Notes under the pieces: model-generated
What the model saw: only the letters and a program-made list of their open reading frames with translations
What the model was told of the DNA's origin: nothing
Database searches by the model: none
Part shown: piece after piece, positions 1 to 8,756 of the stretch
How the letters are laid out: the number at the start of each line of letters is the position of its first letter
How positions within the stretch are numbered: position 1 is the first letter of the stretch
Translations under genes and position numbers: made by a program
Assembly: GCA_023389195.1 (NCBI GenBank)
Contig: JAEWET010000016.1
Span: forward strand, 124,001-188,000
Reading direction: 5' to 3'
Origin: Aliihoeflea sp023389195
Lineage (GTDB): Bacteria > Pseudomonadota > Alphaproteobacteria > Rhizobiales > Rhizobiaceae
Length of the DNA stretch: 64,000 nucleotides

Positions 1-158
1 GCGTTCTGCAGCGCCGACTTGGTGTTCATGAGCTGCGCCGTGTTGACGCCGAAGCCGGCACCGACCGCCAGCATGGACAAGGCCGCGCCGGTCAGAATCG
101 CGAAATTGCCGCGCCGGTCGGACATGAACCGCGTCAAGATGTTCGAAAACCGTGCCAT
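1..158 (-). CDS. TadE/TadG-like pilus assembly protein, N-terminal part
   Basis: This is the first 52 codons of a minus-strand gene that leaves the window on the left. The visible N-terminus has basic residues, then an RRGNFAILT stretch, then a hydrophobic segment ending near MLAVGAGFGVNTAQL. That layout (short positive N-terminus, 'GNFAI' motif, one membrane helix) is typical of TadE/TadG-type proteins with an N-terminal Flp/Tad pilin-like helix, which take part in tight-adherence pilus assembly at the inner membrane. The ATG at 158 has an AGGAGA Shine-Dalgarno sequence at good spacing. The C-terminal part, often a von Willebrand A domain in this family, lies outside the window, so the subtype is not known. 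Confidence 0.7.
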   Translation of the reverse strand, partial: MARFSNILTRFMSDRRGNFAILTGAALSMLAVGAGFGVNTAQLMNTKSALQN

Positions 159-373
159 CCGTCTCTCCTCGTCGGCCGCCGCGGCCGGTTGCCAAAAGAG
201 GTGCAGGATCGACGCCAGAAAGCGGGATTTCGGCGTCTTGAAGCAGTAACGCATTGAAAGCGCTGTCGTTTACCGGCCGTTAGGGTTAGCGCCCGGTTAA
301 TTTTCGGGTGGGGATTTCGCGGTGCCTTTACGGTCGTCCCAATCCGGCGCCGCCGCCGTCCCGTTTCGGGACG

Positions 374-796
374 TCAGTCGCACCAGGAGGCGCGAGCCTT
401 GCCGTCATAGGGGCGGACGAGGCCGACCTCGAGGAGGCGCTCGACGATACCGTCTCCTTCCGGCGTCTCGATATCGGCGACGACGCGGCCGAAGAACTTG
501 TCGCCATCGACATTGCGGACGTGGAAGGCGCCGGAGGCGAGCAGGCCGGCGAGGGTGTCGCGCGCGTCGAGCGCCGCCAGCTTTTCCGCCTCGCAGCGCG
601 AGCGCAGTTCGGGCGCGTCGATGCCGCGCAGGCGAACGGACACGCGCACCGTGTGGCCCGGCCAGACATGGACGTCGGCCTCGACCGTATCGCCGTCGAT
701 GACGCGCACCAGGCTCGCACGGACGGGACCGGCGATTTCGGCGGCGTGGGCGGGGAGGGCGAAAAGCGCCAGAAGCAAGATAGGAATAAAAGCCAT
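374..796 (-). CDS. Secreted thermonuclease (SNase-like) family protein
   Basis: The product has 140 residues and a clear Sec signal peptide (hydrophobic core at about 3-16, ending ALPAHA). The mature part matches the staphylococcal nuclease-like fold. A VIDGDTV motif supplies the calcium-binding aspartates and RLRGIDAPE supplies catalytic Arg and Glu. The family hydrolyses DNA or RNA phosphodiester bonds, here probably in the periplasm or outside the cell. It is at the short end for the family, and the final strand region (GLVRPYDG) is compact. It lies 39 bases downstream of the transglutaminase-like gene on the same strand and may be co-transcribed with it. Family assignment is firm; the physiological role is not known. 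Confidence 0.8.
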   Translation of the reverse strand: MAFIPILLLALFALPAHAAEIAGPVRASLVRVIDGDTVEADVHVWPGHTVRVSVRLRGIDAPELRSRCEAEKLAALDARDTLAGLLASGAFHVRNVDGDKFFGRVVADIETPEGDGIVERLLEVGLVRPYDGKARASWCD

Positions 797-835
797 ACGG
801 CATTTATTCCTATCTGCATCGATCTGGCAAGAGGC

Positions 836-1711
836 TCAGGCGGAAAGGCTGAGCGGGGCGTCGGCAGCGCGGGGTGCGCGGCGAAGTTCGGTGGCCACCG
901 GCTCGGACTTCTGCTCGTAGGTCCACACCTCGAACTTCAGCAATTGATGGGCGCCGAATGTGTGGACGATCGGCACGTCGGTGGCGTCGCGGCCGCGCGC
1001 GAGGACCACGCGCCCCGTTCGCGGCACGTTGTGGCGCGCGTCGAACGTGTACCATCCGCCTTCGAGATAGACTTCGAACCAGGCGGAGAAGTCCATCGGG
1101 GCGGGGTCGGCGGGCACGTTGATGTCCCCGAGATAGCCGGTTGCGTAGCGGGCCGGGATGTTCATCGCGCGGCAGAGGGTCACGGCGAGATGGGCGAAGT
1201 CGCGGCAGACGCCGACGCGCTCGTCATAGGCCTGCCCGGCGGTGCGGCTGGCGCGGGCGTAGCCGTAGCTGAACGAGATGCGGTTGTGGACGAAATCGCA
1301 GATCGCCTGCACGCGCTGCCAGCCCGGTTCGACGTTGCCGAACAACTGCCAGGCGATCGGCGTCATCAGGTCGGTCTCGCAATAGCGGCTGCCGAGGAGA
1401 TAGATCAGCGCTTCGGCGGGCAGGTGGTCGACCGGGACTTCGCCGGCATCCTCGGCGATGACGTCCGCCTCGCCCGAATCCTCGACCACGGCGTCGTAGC
1501 GCACGGTGAAGTCGCCCTCGGGCGCGATGAGGCGGCGGCAGCGATTGCCGAACTGGTCGACATAGGTGCGCATCGGCACCATCGGATGCGAGGTGACGCC
1601 GCTTTGCCAGCGGATGTCGGCCCGACGATGGGGGTGGAGGTCGAGCGAGAGGATCATCGGGGTCGGCTGCGCGCAGGAAATCCCGATTTCGTAACCCAGG
1701 CGGATCAGCAT
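836..1711 (-). CDS. Transglutaminase-like domain protein
   Basis: This 291-residue protein has a transglutaminase-like (papain-fold) core. The catalytic Cys lies in ERVGVCRDFAH, the His in a TFDARHN motif, and the Asp follows shortly after. An N-terminal beta domain (about 1-130) precedes the core, as in the widespread bacterial family of cytosolic transglutaminase-like proteins often found beside circularly permuted ATP-grasp or alpha-E proteins. No signal peptide is visible. The ATG at 1711 is preferred over an upstream in-frame start at 1786 because an AAAGG ribosome site precedes it and the family begins there with a beta strand (LIRLGYEIG). These proteins are thought to be peptidases or cross-linkers; the actual substrate is not known. 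Confidence 0.85.
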   Translation of the reverse strand: MLIRLGYEIGISCAQPTPMILSLDLHPHRRADIRWQSGVTSHPMVPMRTYVDQFGNRCRRLIAPEGDFTVRYDAVVEDSGEADVIAEDAGEVPVDHLPAEALIYLLGSRYCETDLMTPIAWQLFGNVEPGWQRVQAICDFVHNRISFSYGYARASRTAGQAYDERVGVCRDFAHLAVTLCRAMNIPARYATGYLGDINVPADPAPMDFSAWFEVYLEGGWYTFDARHNVPRTGRVVLARGRDATDVPIVHTFGAHQLLKFEVWTYEQKSEPVATELRRAPRAADAPLSLSA

Positions 1712-1806
1712 GGCACAACCTTTCGTGGTAGATGTCGTGTGCCTAACGCCGGCTCGTGCCCGCCTGTTCCTTCCGCGACGCCGCAATTCGTTGGGCGGAC
1801 GATAGA

Positions 1807-2004
1807 TTAGAAATCGCTTGCGCGACCCTTCACTTCCCAGTCGCCGTAGCGGGCCGGATCGCGCCCGCCGCGGCCGCCTTTTTCGACCGGCAGATCGGCC
1901 TCGGCGGCGTCGTATTCGCGCCGGCGCGCTTCGGCCTCGGCCAGCGCACGGCGAGCGGCTTCGCTGAGAATGCGGGGGGCGGGGGCGTCGGCTTGGTCGG
2001 ACAT
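1807..2004 (-). CDS. DUF1674 protein, SDHAF4-like succinate dehydrogenase assembly factor
   Basis: This is a 65-residue protein with a Glu/Arg/Ala-rich helical N-terminal half and a conserved C-terminus (GGRGGRDPARYGDWEVKG) that is the signature of DUF1674. Eukaryotic members (SDHAF4/Sdh8) bind the flavinylated SdhA subunit and chaperone its assembly with SdhB, so a similar role in complex II maturation is the likely one here. The family's length is usually 60-110 residues. The ATG at 2004 gives the expected N-terminus; longer in-frame starts up to 2163 would run into the divergent htpX leader. It is divergent from htpX, with 106 bases between the start codons that must hold both promoters. 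Confidence 0.85.
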   Translation of the reverse strand: MSDQADAPAPRILSEAARRALAEAEARRREYDAAEADLPVEKGGRGGRDPARYGDWEVKGRASDF

Positions 2005-2110
2005 GGGGTCTTCAAGGCTGCGATATTGAAACAAGGGCTTGATCTTCCCATCATATAGGCCGCATTCACGCGCTTTGCGACCGCCCGACGAACGAGGACA
2101 GGACAACGAG

Positions 2111-3031
2111 ATGAACATCATGCGCACCGCCATGCTTCTGGCGTTCATGACCGCGCTCTTCATGGGCGTCGGCTACCTGATCGGCGGCTCGGGCGGCATG
2201 ATGATCGCCTTTTTCGTCGCGGCGGCGATGAACCTCTTTTCCTACTGGAACTCCGACAAGATGGTGTTGCGCATGCACAATGCCGTCGAGGTCGACGAGC
2301 GTTCGGCGCCCGAATATTACGGCATGGTGCGCGATCTCGCGGCCCGCGCGCAGCTTCCGATGCCGAAGGTCTATCTGATCCGCGAGGACCAGCCGAACGC
2401 CTTCGCCACCGGCCGCAACCCGCAGAACGCCGCCGTCGCGGCGACGACGGGGCTGCTCGACCGGCTCTCCTATGACGAGGTGGCGGGCGTGATGGCGCAC
2501 GAGCTGGCACATGTGCAGAACCGCGACACGCTGACGATGACCATCACCGCAACGATCGCCGGCGCCATCTCGATGCTGGCGAATTTCGCGTTCTTCTTTC
2601 GCGGCAACAACAACAATCCGCTCGGCTTCATCGGCGTGCTGGTCGCGATGATCGTCGCGCCGCTGGCGGCGATGATGGTGCAGATGGCGATCAGCCGGAC
2701 CCGCGAATATGCGGCCGACCGGCGCGGCGCGGAAATCTGCGGCAGCCCGCAATCGCTTGCCTCGGCGCTGAACAAGATCGCGAGTTCCGCAGGCCGCCTG
2801 CGCAACGACAATGCCGAGCGCAACCCGGCGACGGCGCACATGTTCATCATCAATCCGCTGTCGGGCGAGAAGATGGACAATCTCTTCTCCACCCACCCGG
2901 ACACGCAAAACCGCATCGCTGCGCTGATGAAGATGCAGGGCGAGTTCACGCCGCAGGCGGCGGCTACGACCCCAGCCAGCGGTCCGTGGGGCGGCAATTC
3001 GCCCTCCGGCCCGCGGGGTCCGTGGTCGTGA
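2111..3031 (+). CDS. htpX: Protease HtpX, membrane zinc metalloprotease
   Basis: The 306-residue product belongs to the M48 family. Two hydrophobic segments lie near the N-terminus (about 5-20 and 25-45). The zinc-binding HELAH motif sits near residue 137, and two further hydrophobic segments follow. The third zinc-ligand region is around SRTREYAADR. HtpX degrades misfolded inner-membrane proteins together with FtsH, with its active site on the cytoplasmic side. The C-terminal tail is Gly/Ser/Pro-rich. The start at 2111 is chosen because the upstream in-frame extension to 2039 is not family-like. The gene overlaps the start of rsmB by four bases, so translation is probably coupled. In other bacteria htpX is stress-inducible; no heat-shock site was recognised here. 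Confidence 0.95.
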   Translation: MNIMRTAMLLAFMTALFMGVGYLIGGSGGMMIAFFVAAAMNLFSYWNSDKMVLRMHNAVEVDERSAPEYYGMVRDLAARAQLPMPKVYLIREDQPNAFATGRNPQNAAVAATTGLLDRLSYDEVAGVMAHELAHVQNRDTLTMTITATIAGAISMLANFAFFFRGNNNNPLGFIGVLVAMIVAPLAAMMVQMAISRTREYAADRRGAEICGSPQSLASALNKIASSAGRLRNDNAERNPATAHMFIINPLSGEKMDNLFSTHPDTQNRIAALMKMQGEFTPQAAATTPASGPWGGNSPSGPRGPWS

Positions 3032-4401
3032 GCGCGGTGAAGGCCGCCCGCAGGAAGCCGCAGCACACCGAAACCGATGACGACACGCCTGGCCTGACCG
3101 CCCGGCATGTCGCCGCGCGCCTGCTTGGCGCGGTTATCGATACGAAGACACCGCTCGATGGACTGACGGACGGCGAACACGGTCATCCGCAATATCGCGC
3201 GCTTGATGCGCGCGACCGTGGGCTGGTGCGCGCGATCCTGACGACGGCCCTGCGGCACCGGATGTCGATCCAGGCACTGATCGATGCGCGGCTCGACCGG
3301 AAGCTGCCGTCGAACGCGGCGGCGCTGAACCACATCTTCCATGTCGGCGCGGCGCAGCTCCTGTTCCTCGACGTTCCCGACAGCGCGGCGGTGGACCTTG
3401 CCGTCACCCACGCCAAGGGCGATCCGCGCACGCGGCGCTTCGCCAACCTCGTCAACGCCATCCTGCGCGAGATCGGGCGGCGCAAGGAGCGTGCGCTGCC
3501 GGCCGTGCTGGCAAAGACGGTGGAGGCACCGGACTGGTTCGCCGAGCGGCTGGACGCCGCTTACGGCCCGGATCGTGCGCGCGCGATCCTCGACATGCAC
3601 CGGCACGAGGCGGCGATCGACCTGACAGTGAAATCGGACCCGGAGGGCTGGGCCGAAAAGCTCGGCGGCTTCGTGCTGCCGACGGGCTCGGTGCGGCTGA
3701 CCTCGATCGAGGGACCGGTTTCGGAGCTTCCCGGATTTGCCGACGGCGAATGGTGGGTGCAGGATGCCGCCGCCGCTCTGCCGACGCGGCTGATGGGCGA
3801 CATTGCGGGTCTGCGCGTCGCCGACATCTGCGCCGCGCCGGGCGGGAAGACGGCGCAGCTTGCGCAGGCGGGTGCCAGGGTCGTCGCGGTCGAGAAGGTG
3901 CCAAACCGGGCGAAGCGGCTTGCCGGCAATCTGGAGCGGCTGAAGCTCGACGCCGAGATCGTCGTCGCCGACCTTTTCGAGCATCGGCCGGACGAACTTT
4001 ACGATGCCGTTCTGCTCGACGCGCCGTGCTCCTCGACGGGGACGATCCGTCGGCATCCGGATGTGCTGTGGACGAAGACGCCGGAGGACGTCGCGCGGCT
4101 CGCCGGGCTGCAGCGACGGATGCTCGACCATGCTGCGACGCTGGTGAAGCCGGGCGGAATGATCCTGTTCTGCAACTGCTCGCTTGACCCCGAAGAGGGC
4201 GAGGCGATGATCGCGACGGCGCTCAAGGAGAACGCAAAGCTGGAGCGGATGCCCTTCGCCGCTGGGGAGTTTGCGATCGTCGACGGCTTCCTCGATGCCG
4301 ATGGCGCGGTGCGCACGACGCCCGCCGGGCTGCCCGATCCAGACCCCAAGCGCGCGGGGCTCGACGGATTCTATGCCGTACGGTTACGGGTCAAGGGATG
4401 A
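3028..4401 (+). CDS. rsmB: 16S rRNA (cytosine-5) methyltransferase, RsmB/NOP2/Sun family
   Basis: This 457-residue enzyme would methylate a cytosine of 16S rRNA at C5 with S-adenosylmethionine. The N-terminal NusB-like RNA-binding domain covers about 20-150. The Rossmann methyltransferase domain follows, with the AdoMet motif ICAAPGGKT, the catalytic motif LDAPCSSTG and a CNCSLDPEEGE motif holding the second conserved Cys. An in-frame GTG at 3028 overlaps the htpX stop (GTGA) and suits coupled translation. Upstream GTG codons at 2986 and 3022 are alternatives. The position next to htpX, before a heparinase-like gene and purH, is a common arrangement in rhizobia and relatives. It could be called Sun/Fmu in some annotations. 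Confidence 0.92.
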   Translation: MSAVKAARRKPQHTETDDDTPGLTARHVAARLLGAVIDTKTPLDGLTDGEHGHPQYRALDARDRGLVRAILTTALRHRMSIQALIDARLDRKLPSNAAALNHIFHVGAAQLLFLDVPDSAAVDLAVTHAKGDPRTRRFANLVNAILREIGRRKERALPAVLAKTVEAPDWFAERLDAAYGPDRARAILDMHRHEAAIDLTVKSDPEGWAEKLGGFVLPTGSVRLTSIEGPVSELPGFADGEWWVQDAAAALPTRLMGDIAGLRVADICAAPGGKTAQLAQAGARVVAVEKVPNRAKRLAGNLERLKLDAEIVVADLFEHRPDELYDAVLLDAPCSSTGTIRRHPDVLWTKTPEDVARLAGLQRRMLDHAATLVKPGGMILFCNCSLDPEEGEAMIATALKENAKLERMPFAAGEFAIVDGFLDADGAVRTTPAGLPDPDPKRAGLDGFYAVRLRVKG

Positions 4402-4565
4402 AGCGTTCCAATTTGAAACGCATTTGACCTTCGCACAACCACTTGAATCAGCTATGATTCCTTGATTGCGAGCATCGCAAGTCGCCCTGCAACCTGTATT
4501 TCCGCCGGGGACGCGTGCTCGGGGCTGCATCGCGGAGCGGCGATGAGGAGGTCGGGGTCTTGGCA

Positions 4566-6266
4566 ATGGCGTTGAACTACGATCCCCAATTGTGGGGTTT
4601 CGTGGCGAGCGAGGCATGGCGCCGCGCGCGTCGGCGTCTGCGTTCGGGTCCGCTCTATCGCTGGCGCTTTTCTGGCCGCACGCCGCAACGCATCCTGATC
4701 GCCCCGCCGGATTTGCGGCTCGCCGACGGCGCGCTGGCGCAGGAATTCTATCGCGGCCGCTTTCCGCTTGCAGGTGCCGTGGTTGCGACGGGCGGCACGT
4801 CGCCCTTTCGGGCCGAGCGCGCGCCGGCAGCATGGCTGGAAGCGCTGCACGCCTTTCGCTGGCTGCGCCACATGCGCGCCGCCGAAACCAACCTTGCTGC
4901 CGGCAATGCGCGTGCGCTCGTTTCCGACTGGATCGCGATCCATGGACGCCGGATCAACGGTCCGGCCTGGGCGCCGGCGACGGTCGCCAAGCGGCTGATC
5001 GCCTGGCTGCAGCACTCTTCGATCGTGCTTGCCGGCGCCGACATCCAGTTCTACCGCGCCTTCCTGAAATCGCTCGCCGTGCAGATGCGCTATCTGCGCG
5101 CCGTCGCCGGCGAAATGCCCGATGGCGAGGAACGGTTGCGCGCGCGGATCGCGATCGCATTCGCGACGCTCTCGCTGCCCTCGTCGCCGGCACGGCTTCA
5201 TGCGGCTTCGAAGGCGCTGGCGCTGGAACTCGACCGGCAGATCCTGCCGGACGGCGTCCACATCTCGCGCAATCCGGGTGCCGTGCTGGAGCTGTTGGCC
5301 GACCTGTTGCCGCTGCGACAGACCTATTTCAACCAGGCCGAGGCACCGCCAGACGCGCTGATCAACGCCATCGAGCGGATGCTGCCGGCGCTGCGTTTCT
5401 TCCGGCATCAGGACGGGGTTCTGGCGCGCTTCAACGGCATGGGCGCGACGAGCCACGACCGCGTGGCGGCGATCCTGCACCATGACGACACCGGCGGTGC
5501 GCCGATCCTGCACGCCTCGCATGGCGGCTACGATCGGCTGGTGATGGGCGGCACGACGATCATCGCCGATACCGGCGCCCCGCCGCCGCCAGATGTCAGC
5601 CACGAGGCGCAGGCGGGATGCCTGTCCTTCGAGATGTCGTCGGGACGGCACCATTTCATCGTCAATTGCGGCGTCGACAGTTTCGGCGCCGAGGATTTCC
5701 GGCTGCTCTCGCGCTCGACGGCGGCGCATTCGACCGCGACCGTCAACGAAACTTCTTCGGCGCGCTTCAACCTGCCGAACCGGCTGCGCGCCATGGTCGG
5801 CTCGCCGCTGATCGGGCCGATCCGTAAGGTGCGCGCGAAACGTTTCGACAGTCCCGGCATCCACGGCGTCTCGGCGAGCCATGACGGCTATGTGCAGCGC
5901 TTCGGTATCGTGCACGAGCGCGAACTGATGCTGGCGGCAGGCGGCGACGTCTTCGAGGGCACGGACCGGTTCTTCACCGACCGCAACGGGGTCGCGCGGC
6001 CGGGGCCGGGCATGACGGTGCAGATCCGGTTTCATCTCCATCCCGACATCGGCGTCTTCCGCAACGAGCGCGGGCAACTCGTCCTCAAGGGGAACGTGAC
6101 GGATATCTGGACGGTCGACGTCGAGGGCGTCGCGCCGGTGGTCGAGGAATCGATGTTCTTCGCCTCGATCGGCGGGCCGCGACGGTCGCGGCAGTTGGTG
6201 GTGGAGATCGATCCTTCGGTGCTGCCGGAGGTGGCCTGGCGGTTTACGCGGGTGGAGAAGGTTTGA
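4566..6266 (+). CDS. Heparinase II/III family protein
   Basis: This protein of about 566 residues has an alpha-helical toroid-like N-terminal half and a beta-rich C-terminal half (about 310-560) containing the heparinase II/III-like domain (GGYDRLVMGGTTIIADTGAPP, then a histidine-containing core). There is no obvious signal peptide, although the family contains polysaccharide lyases that usually act in the periplasm. In rhizobia this gene regularly lies between rsmB and purH. Its true substrate is unknown, and acting on an internal or envelope polysaccharide is only inferred. An AGGAGG sequence at 4546-4551 lies 14 bases before this ATG but 8 bases before an in-frame TTG at 4560, so TTG may be the real start. 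Confidence 0.82.
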   Translation: MALNYDPQLWGFVASEAWRRARRRLRSGPLYRWRFSGRTPQRILIAPPDLRLADGALAQEFYRGRFPLAGAVVATGGTSPFRAERAPAAWLEALHAFRWLRHMRAAETNLAAGNARALVSDWIAIHGRRINGPAWAPATVAKRLIAWLQHSSIVLAGADIQFYRAFLKSLAVQMRYLRAVAGEMPDGEERLRARIAIAFATLSLPSSPARLHAASKALALELDRQILPDGVHISRNPGAVLELLADLLPLRQTYFNQAEAPPDALINAIERMLPALRFFRHQDGVLARFNGMGATSHDRVAAILHHDDTGGAPILHASHGGYDRLVMGGTTIIADTGAPPPPDVSHEAQAGCLSFEMSSGRHHFIVNCGVDSFGAEDFRLLSRSTAAHSTATVNETSSARFNLPNRLRAMVGSPLIGPIRKVRAKRFDSPGIHGVSASHDGYVQRFGIVHERELMLAAGGDVFEGTDRFFTDRNGVARPGPGMTVQIRFHLHPDIGVFRNERGQLVLKGNVTDIWTVDVEGVAPVVEESMFFASIGGPRRSRQLVVEIDPSVLPEVAWRFTRVEKV

Positions 6267-6270
6267 AGCC

Positions 6271-6446
6271 TTGCGCTCCGGCGCACCCCCCTCTGCCCTG
6301 CCGGGCATCTCCCCCTCAAGGGGGGAGATCACGCGCTTCAATGTCCGTTCGACAATTGCAGGACAGGGCGAAACGATGACGTGATTGATCTCCCCCCTTG
6401 AGGGGGAGATGGCCGGGAGGTCAGAGGGGGGTGTGACGGAGCGCAA
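6271..6446. repeat. RIME-like intergenic palindromic element
   Basis: The gap between the heparinase-like gene and purH is almost filled by a long inverted repeat. The left arm starts TTGCGCTCCGGCGCACCCCC and continues through CTCCCCCTCAAGGGGGGAGAT. The right arm is its near-exact reverse complement, ending in CGGAGCGCAA. Each arm holds a smaller palindrome (CCCCTCAAGGGG). This matches the known style of RIME and related short interspersed elements in Rhizobium-Mesorhizobium genomes. It has no coding capacity. It could form a large hairpin in the transcript and so affect read-through from the upstream gene into purH. Confidence 0.85.
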
Positions 6447-6527
6447 TACTCTCCCATGTTCCGGTTGATTCACCGCCGATGTGTGATAGGCGAAGCGCAT
6501 CTCCCGCTTGCCCAAAGGACATCCGCC

Positions 6528-8144
6528 ATGGCCGTCGCGTCGAAGAACATTCCCGCACCCGACCGCGTGCGCGTTTCACGCGCGCTTCTTTCCGTTTCCG
6601 ACAAGACCGGCCTCATCGACCTGGCGCGTGAACTCGTCGCGCTCGGGATCGAACTCGTTTCGACGGGCGGTACGGCGAAGGCGATCGCGGAGGCGGGGTT
6701 GAAGGTGAAGGATGTGTCCGACCTGACCGGTTTTCCCGAGATCATGGACGGGCGGGTGAAGACGCTGCATCCATCCGTCCATGGCGGGCTGCTCGCCATT
6801 CGCGACGACGCCGAGCACAGGGCCGCCATGGAGGCCCACGGCATTGGGCCGATCGACCTGGCGATCATCAACCTCTACCCCTTCGAGGAGGTGCGGCGCG
6901 CAGGCGGGGACTATGCGGCGACGGTGGAGAACATCGACATCGGCGGGCCGGCCATGGTGCGCGCCTCGGCGAAGAACCACGCCTATGTGGCGATCGTGAC
7001 CGACCCGACCGACTATGGCCGTCTGGTGGAGACGCTGAAGGCAAATGGCGGCGAGACGGGCTATCGCTTCCGGCAGGAACTCGCAGCCAAGGCCTATGCC
7101 CGCACGGCGTCCTATGACGCGGCGATTTCGGGCTGGTTCGCTGAGGCGCTGGAAATCGAGGCGCCGGCCTCGCGTGCGTTCGGCGGCAGGCTGGAAAGCG
7201 TGATGCGCTATGGCGAGAACCCGCACCAGAAGGCGGCGTTCTACGTCAATGGCGACGCGCGGCCGGGCGTCGCGACGGCGCGGCAGCTTCAGGGCAAGCA
7301 GCTTTCCTATAACAACATCAACGACACCGACGCCGCGTTCGAGCTGGTCGGCGAATTCGCGCCGCAAGCGGGCGCGGCGGTCGCGATCATCAAGCACGCC
7401 AATCCGTGCGGGGTCGGCACCGGCGGGACGTTGAAGGACGCCTACCTGAAGGCGCTCGAATGCGACCCGGTTTCGGCATTCGGCGGCATCGTTGCGCTGA
7501 ACGGGTTGCTCGACGCCGAGGCGGCGGAGGAGATCGTCAAGACGTTCACGGAAGTCATCATCGCGCCGGAGGCTTCCGAAGAAGCGGCAGCGCTGGTGGC
7601 GGCGAAAAAGAATCTGCGCCTGCTGGTGACGGGCGGACTGCCCGATCCACGCGCGGCGGGTCTGGCGTTCAAGTCCGTCGCGGGCGGCATGCTGGTGCAA
7701 AGCAGAGACAACGGCGTCGTCGACGATCTCGACCTGAAGGTGGTGACAAAGCGCGCGCCGTCAGAGATTGAGATAGCCGATCTGCGCTTCGCGTTCCGGG
7801 TCGCCAAGCATGTGAAGTCGAACGCGATCGTCTATGCGCGCGACGGCGCGACGGTCGGCATCGGCGCCGGGCAGATGAGCCGGGTGGATTCCTCGCGCAT
7901 TGCGGTGCGCAAGGCATTGGACGCGGCCGAAGCGGCCGGCTGGGCCGAGCCGAAGACCAAGGGTTCGGTCGTCGCGTCGGACGCGTTCTTCCCCTTTGCC
8001 GACGGGCTGATCGCCGCGATCGAGGCGGGCGCGACGGCGGTGATCCAGCCGGGCGGCTCGATGCGCGACGACGAGGTGATCGCGGCCGCGGACGCGCATG
8101 GGATCGCGATGGTGTTCACCGGAATGCGGCACTTCCGCCATTAG
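6528..8144 (+). CDS. purH: Bifunctional AICAR formyltransferase / IMP cyclohydrolase
   Basis: PurH (538 residues) carries out the last two steps of de novo IMP synthesis: formyl transfer from 10-formyltetrahydrofolate to AICAR, then ring closure. The N-terminal MGS-like cyclohydrolase domain (about 10-200) shows ALLSVSDKTGL, STGGTAKAI and KTLHPSVHGG. The C-terminal transformylase domain shows RYGENPHQKAAF and the catalytic Lys-His pair in IIKHANPCGV. The end has the family's typical GGSMRDDEVI and FTGMRHFRH. The length is normal. The ATG at 6528 gives the usual short N-terminal extension; the reading frame open upstream runs into the repeat element and is discarded. Confidence 0.97.
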   Translation: MAVASKNIPAPDRVRVSRALLSVSDKTGLIDLARELVALGIELVSTGGTAKAIAEAGLKVKDVSDLTGFPEIMDGRVKTLHPSVHGGLLAIRDDAEHRAAMEAHGIGPIDLAIINLYPFEEVRRAGGDYAATVENIDIGGPAMVRASAKNHAYVAIVTDPTDYGRLVETLKANGGETGYRFRQELAAKAYARTASYDAAISGWFAEALEIEAPASRAFGGRLESVMRYGENPHQKAAFYVNGDARPGVATARQLQGKQLSYNNINDTDAAFELVGEFAPQAGAAVAIIKHANPCGVGTGGTLKDAYLKALECDPVSAFGGIVALNGLLDAEAAEEIVKTFTEVIIAPEASEEAAALVAAKKNLRLLVTGGLPDPRAAGLAFKSVAGGMLVQSRDNGVVDDLDLKVVTKRAPSEIEIADLRFAFRVAKHVKSNAIVYARDGATVGIGAGQMSRVDSSRIAVRKALDAAEAAGWAEPKTKGSVVASDAFFPFADGLIAAIEAGATAVIQPGGSMRDDEVIAAADAHGIAMVFTGMRHFRH

Positions 8145-8158
8145 GAGGCGGATGCCGG

Positions 8159-8181
8159 GCGCGCCCTATCGCGGGGCGCGC
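8159..8181. terminator. Candidate bidirectional terminator between purH and actR
   Basis: An 8-bp perfect stem (GCGCGCCC / GGGCGCGC) with a 7-base loop lies between the converging purH and actR genes and overlaps the actR stop codon. No T-tract follows on either side, so intrinsic termination would be weak. It is the only hairpin in this 21-base convergent gap. Confidence 0.4.
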
Positions 8182-8732
8182 TTGGCGAGGATGCGCTGCA
8201 GGGTGCGGCGGTGCATATTGAGGCGGCGGGCGGTCTCGGAGACGTTGCGGTCGCACATCTCGTAGACGCGCTGGATGTGCTCCCAGCGGACGCGGTCGGC
8301 GGACATCGGGTTCTCCGGCGGCGCGGCCTTTTCGCCCGTCTGGCGGGTCAGCGCGGCGTAGACGTCGTCGGCATCGGCGGGCTTGGAGAGGTAGTCGACG
8401 GCGCCGAGCTTCACGGCGTTGACCGCTGTCGCGATGTTTCCGTAGCCGGTGAGGATGATGGTGCGGCAATCGTCTCGCTTGTCGCGGATGGCGGAGACGA
8501 CGTCGAGCCCGTTGCCGTCGCCGAGCCGCATGTCGACCACCGCATAGGCGGGCGGCGCGGCGCGGACCTTGCCCACCGCTTCCTCGACGCTTTCGGCCGT
8601 ATCGACCGTAAAGCCGCGGCTTTCCATCGCGCGGGCGAGGCGCGTCAGGAAGGGCTTGTCGTCATCGACCAGAAGCAGCGTGGCATCCGGTCCGAGGTCG
8701 GCATGGTCGATGGTGGCGTCGTCTTCGATCAT
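8166..8732 (-). CDS. actR: Response regulator ActR/RegA, redox-responsive transcription factor
   Basis: The 188-residue protein has a receiver domain (about 15-130) with the acidic pocket DDD at 23-25, phospho-acceptor Asp67 (VVDMRLGDGNG), the Thr in ILTGYG and Lys in YLSKPADADD. After a proline-containing linker comes a Fis-type helix-turn-helix (about 150-185, NVSETARRLNMHRRTLQRIL). This is the ActR/RegA/PrrA class that, in alphaproteobacteria, controls carbon and nitrogen fixation, respiration and acid tolerance in response to redox state. It lies 24 bases after actS on the same strand, as expected of a two-component pair. The closest named relatives are rhizobial ActR. Confidence 0.95.
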   Translation of the reverse strand: MIEDDATIDHADLGPDATLLLVDDDKPFLTRLARAMESRGFTVDTAESVEEAVGKVRAAPPAYAVVDMRLGDGNGLDVVSAIRDKRDDCRTIILTGYGNIATAVNAVKLGAVDYLSKPADADDVYAALTRQTGEKAAPPENPMSADRVRWEHIQRVYEMCDRNVSETARRLNMHRRTLQRILAKRAPR

Positions 8733-8756
8733 TTTTCGAATGTCCCGTTTCCGCCT

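Noticed and set aside
308..1810. Long plus-strand open frame opposite the nuclease and transglutaminase genes
   Set aside because: Composition is Arg/Gly/Ala/Asp-rich without domains; it is the antisense shadow of GC-rich codons. The minus-strand genes have clear families.
2470..4131. Long minus-strand frame opposite htpX and rsmB
   Set aside because: No recognisable domain and fully antisense to two well-known genes.
4452..6515. 687-codon minus-strand frame opposite the heparinase-like gene
   Set aside because: Antisense shadow; low-complexity Arg/His-rich product and it runs through the palindromic repeat.
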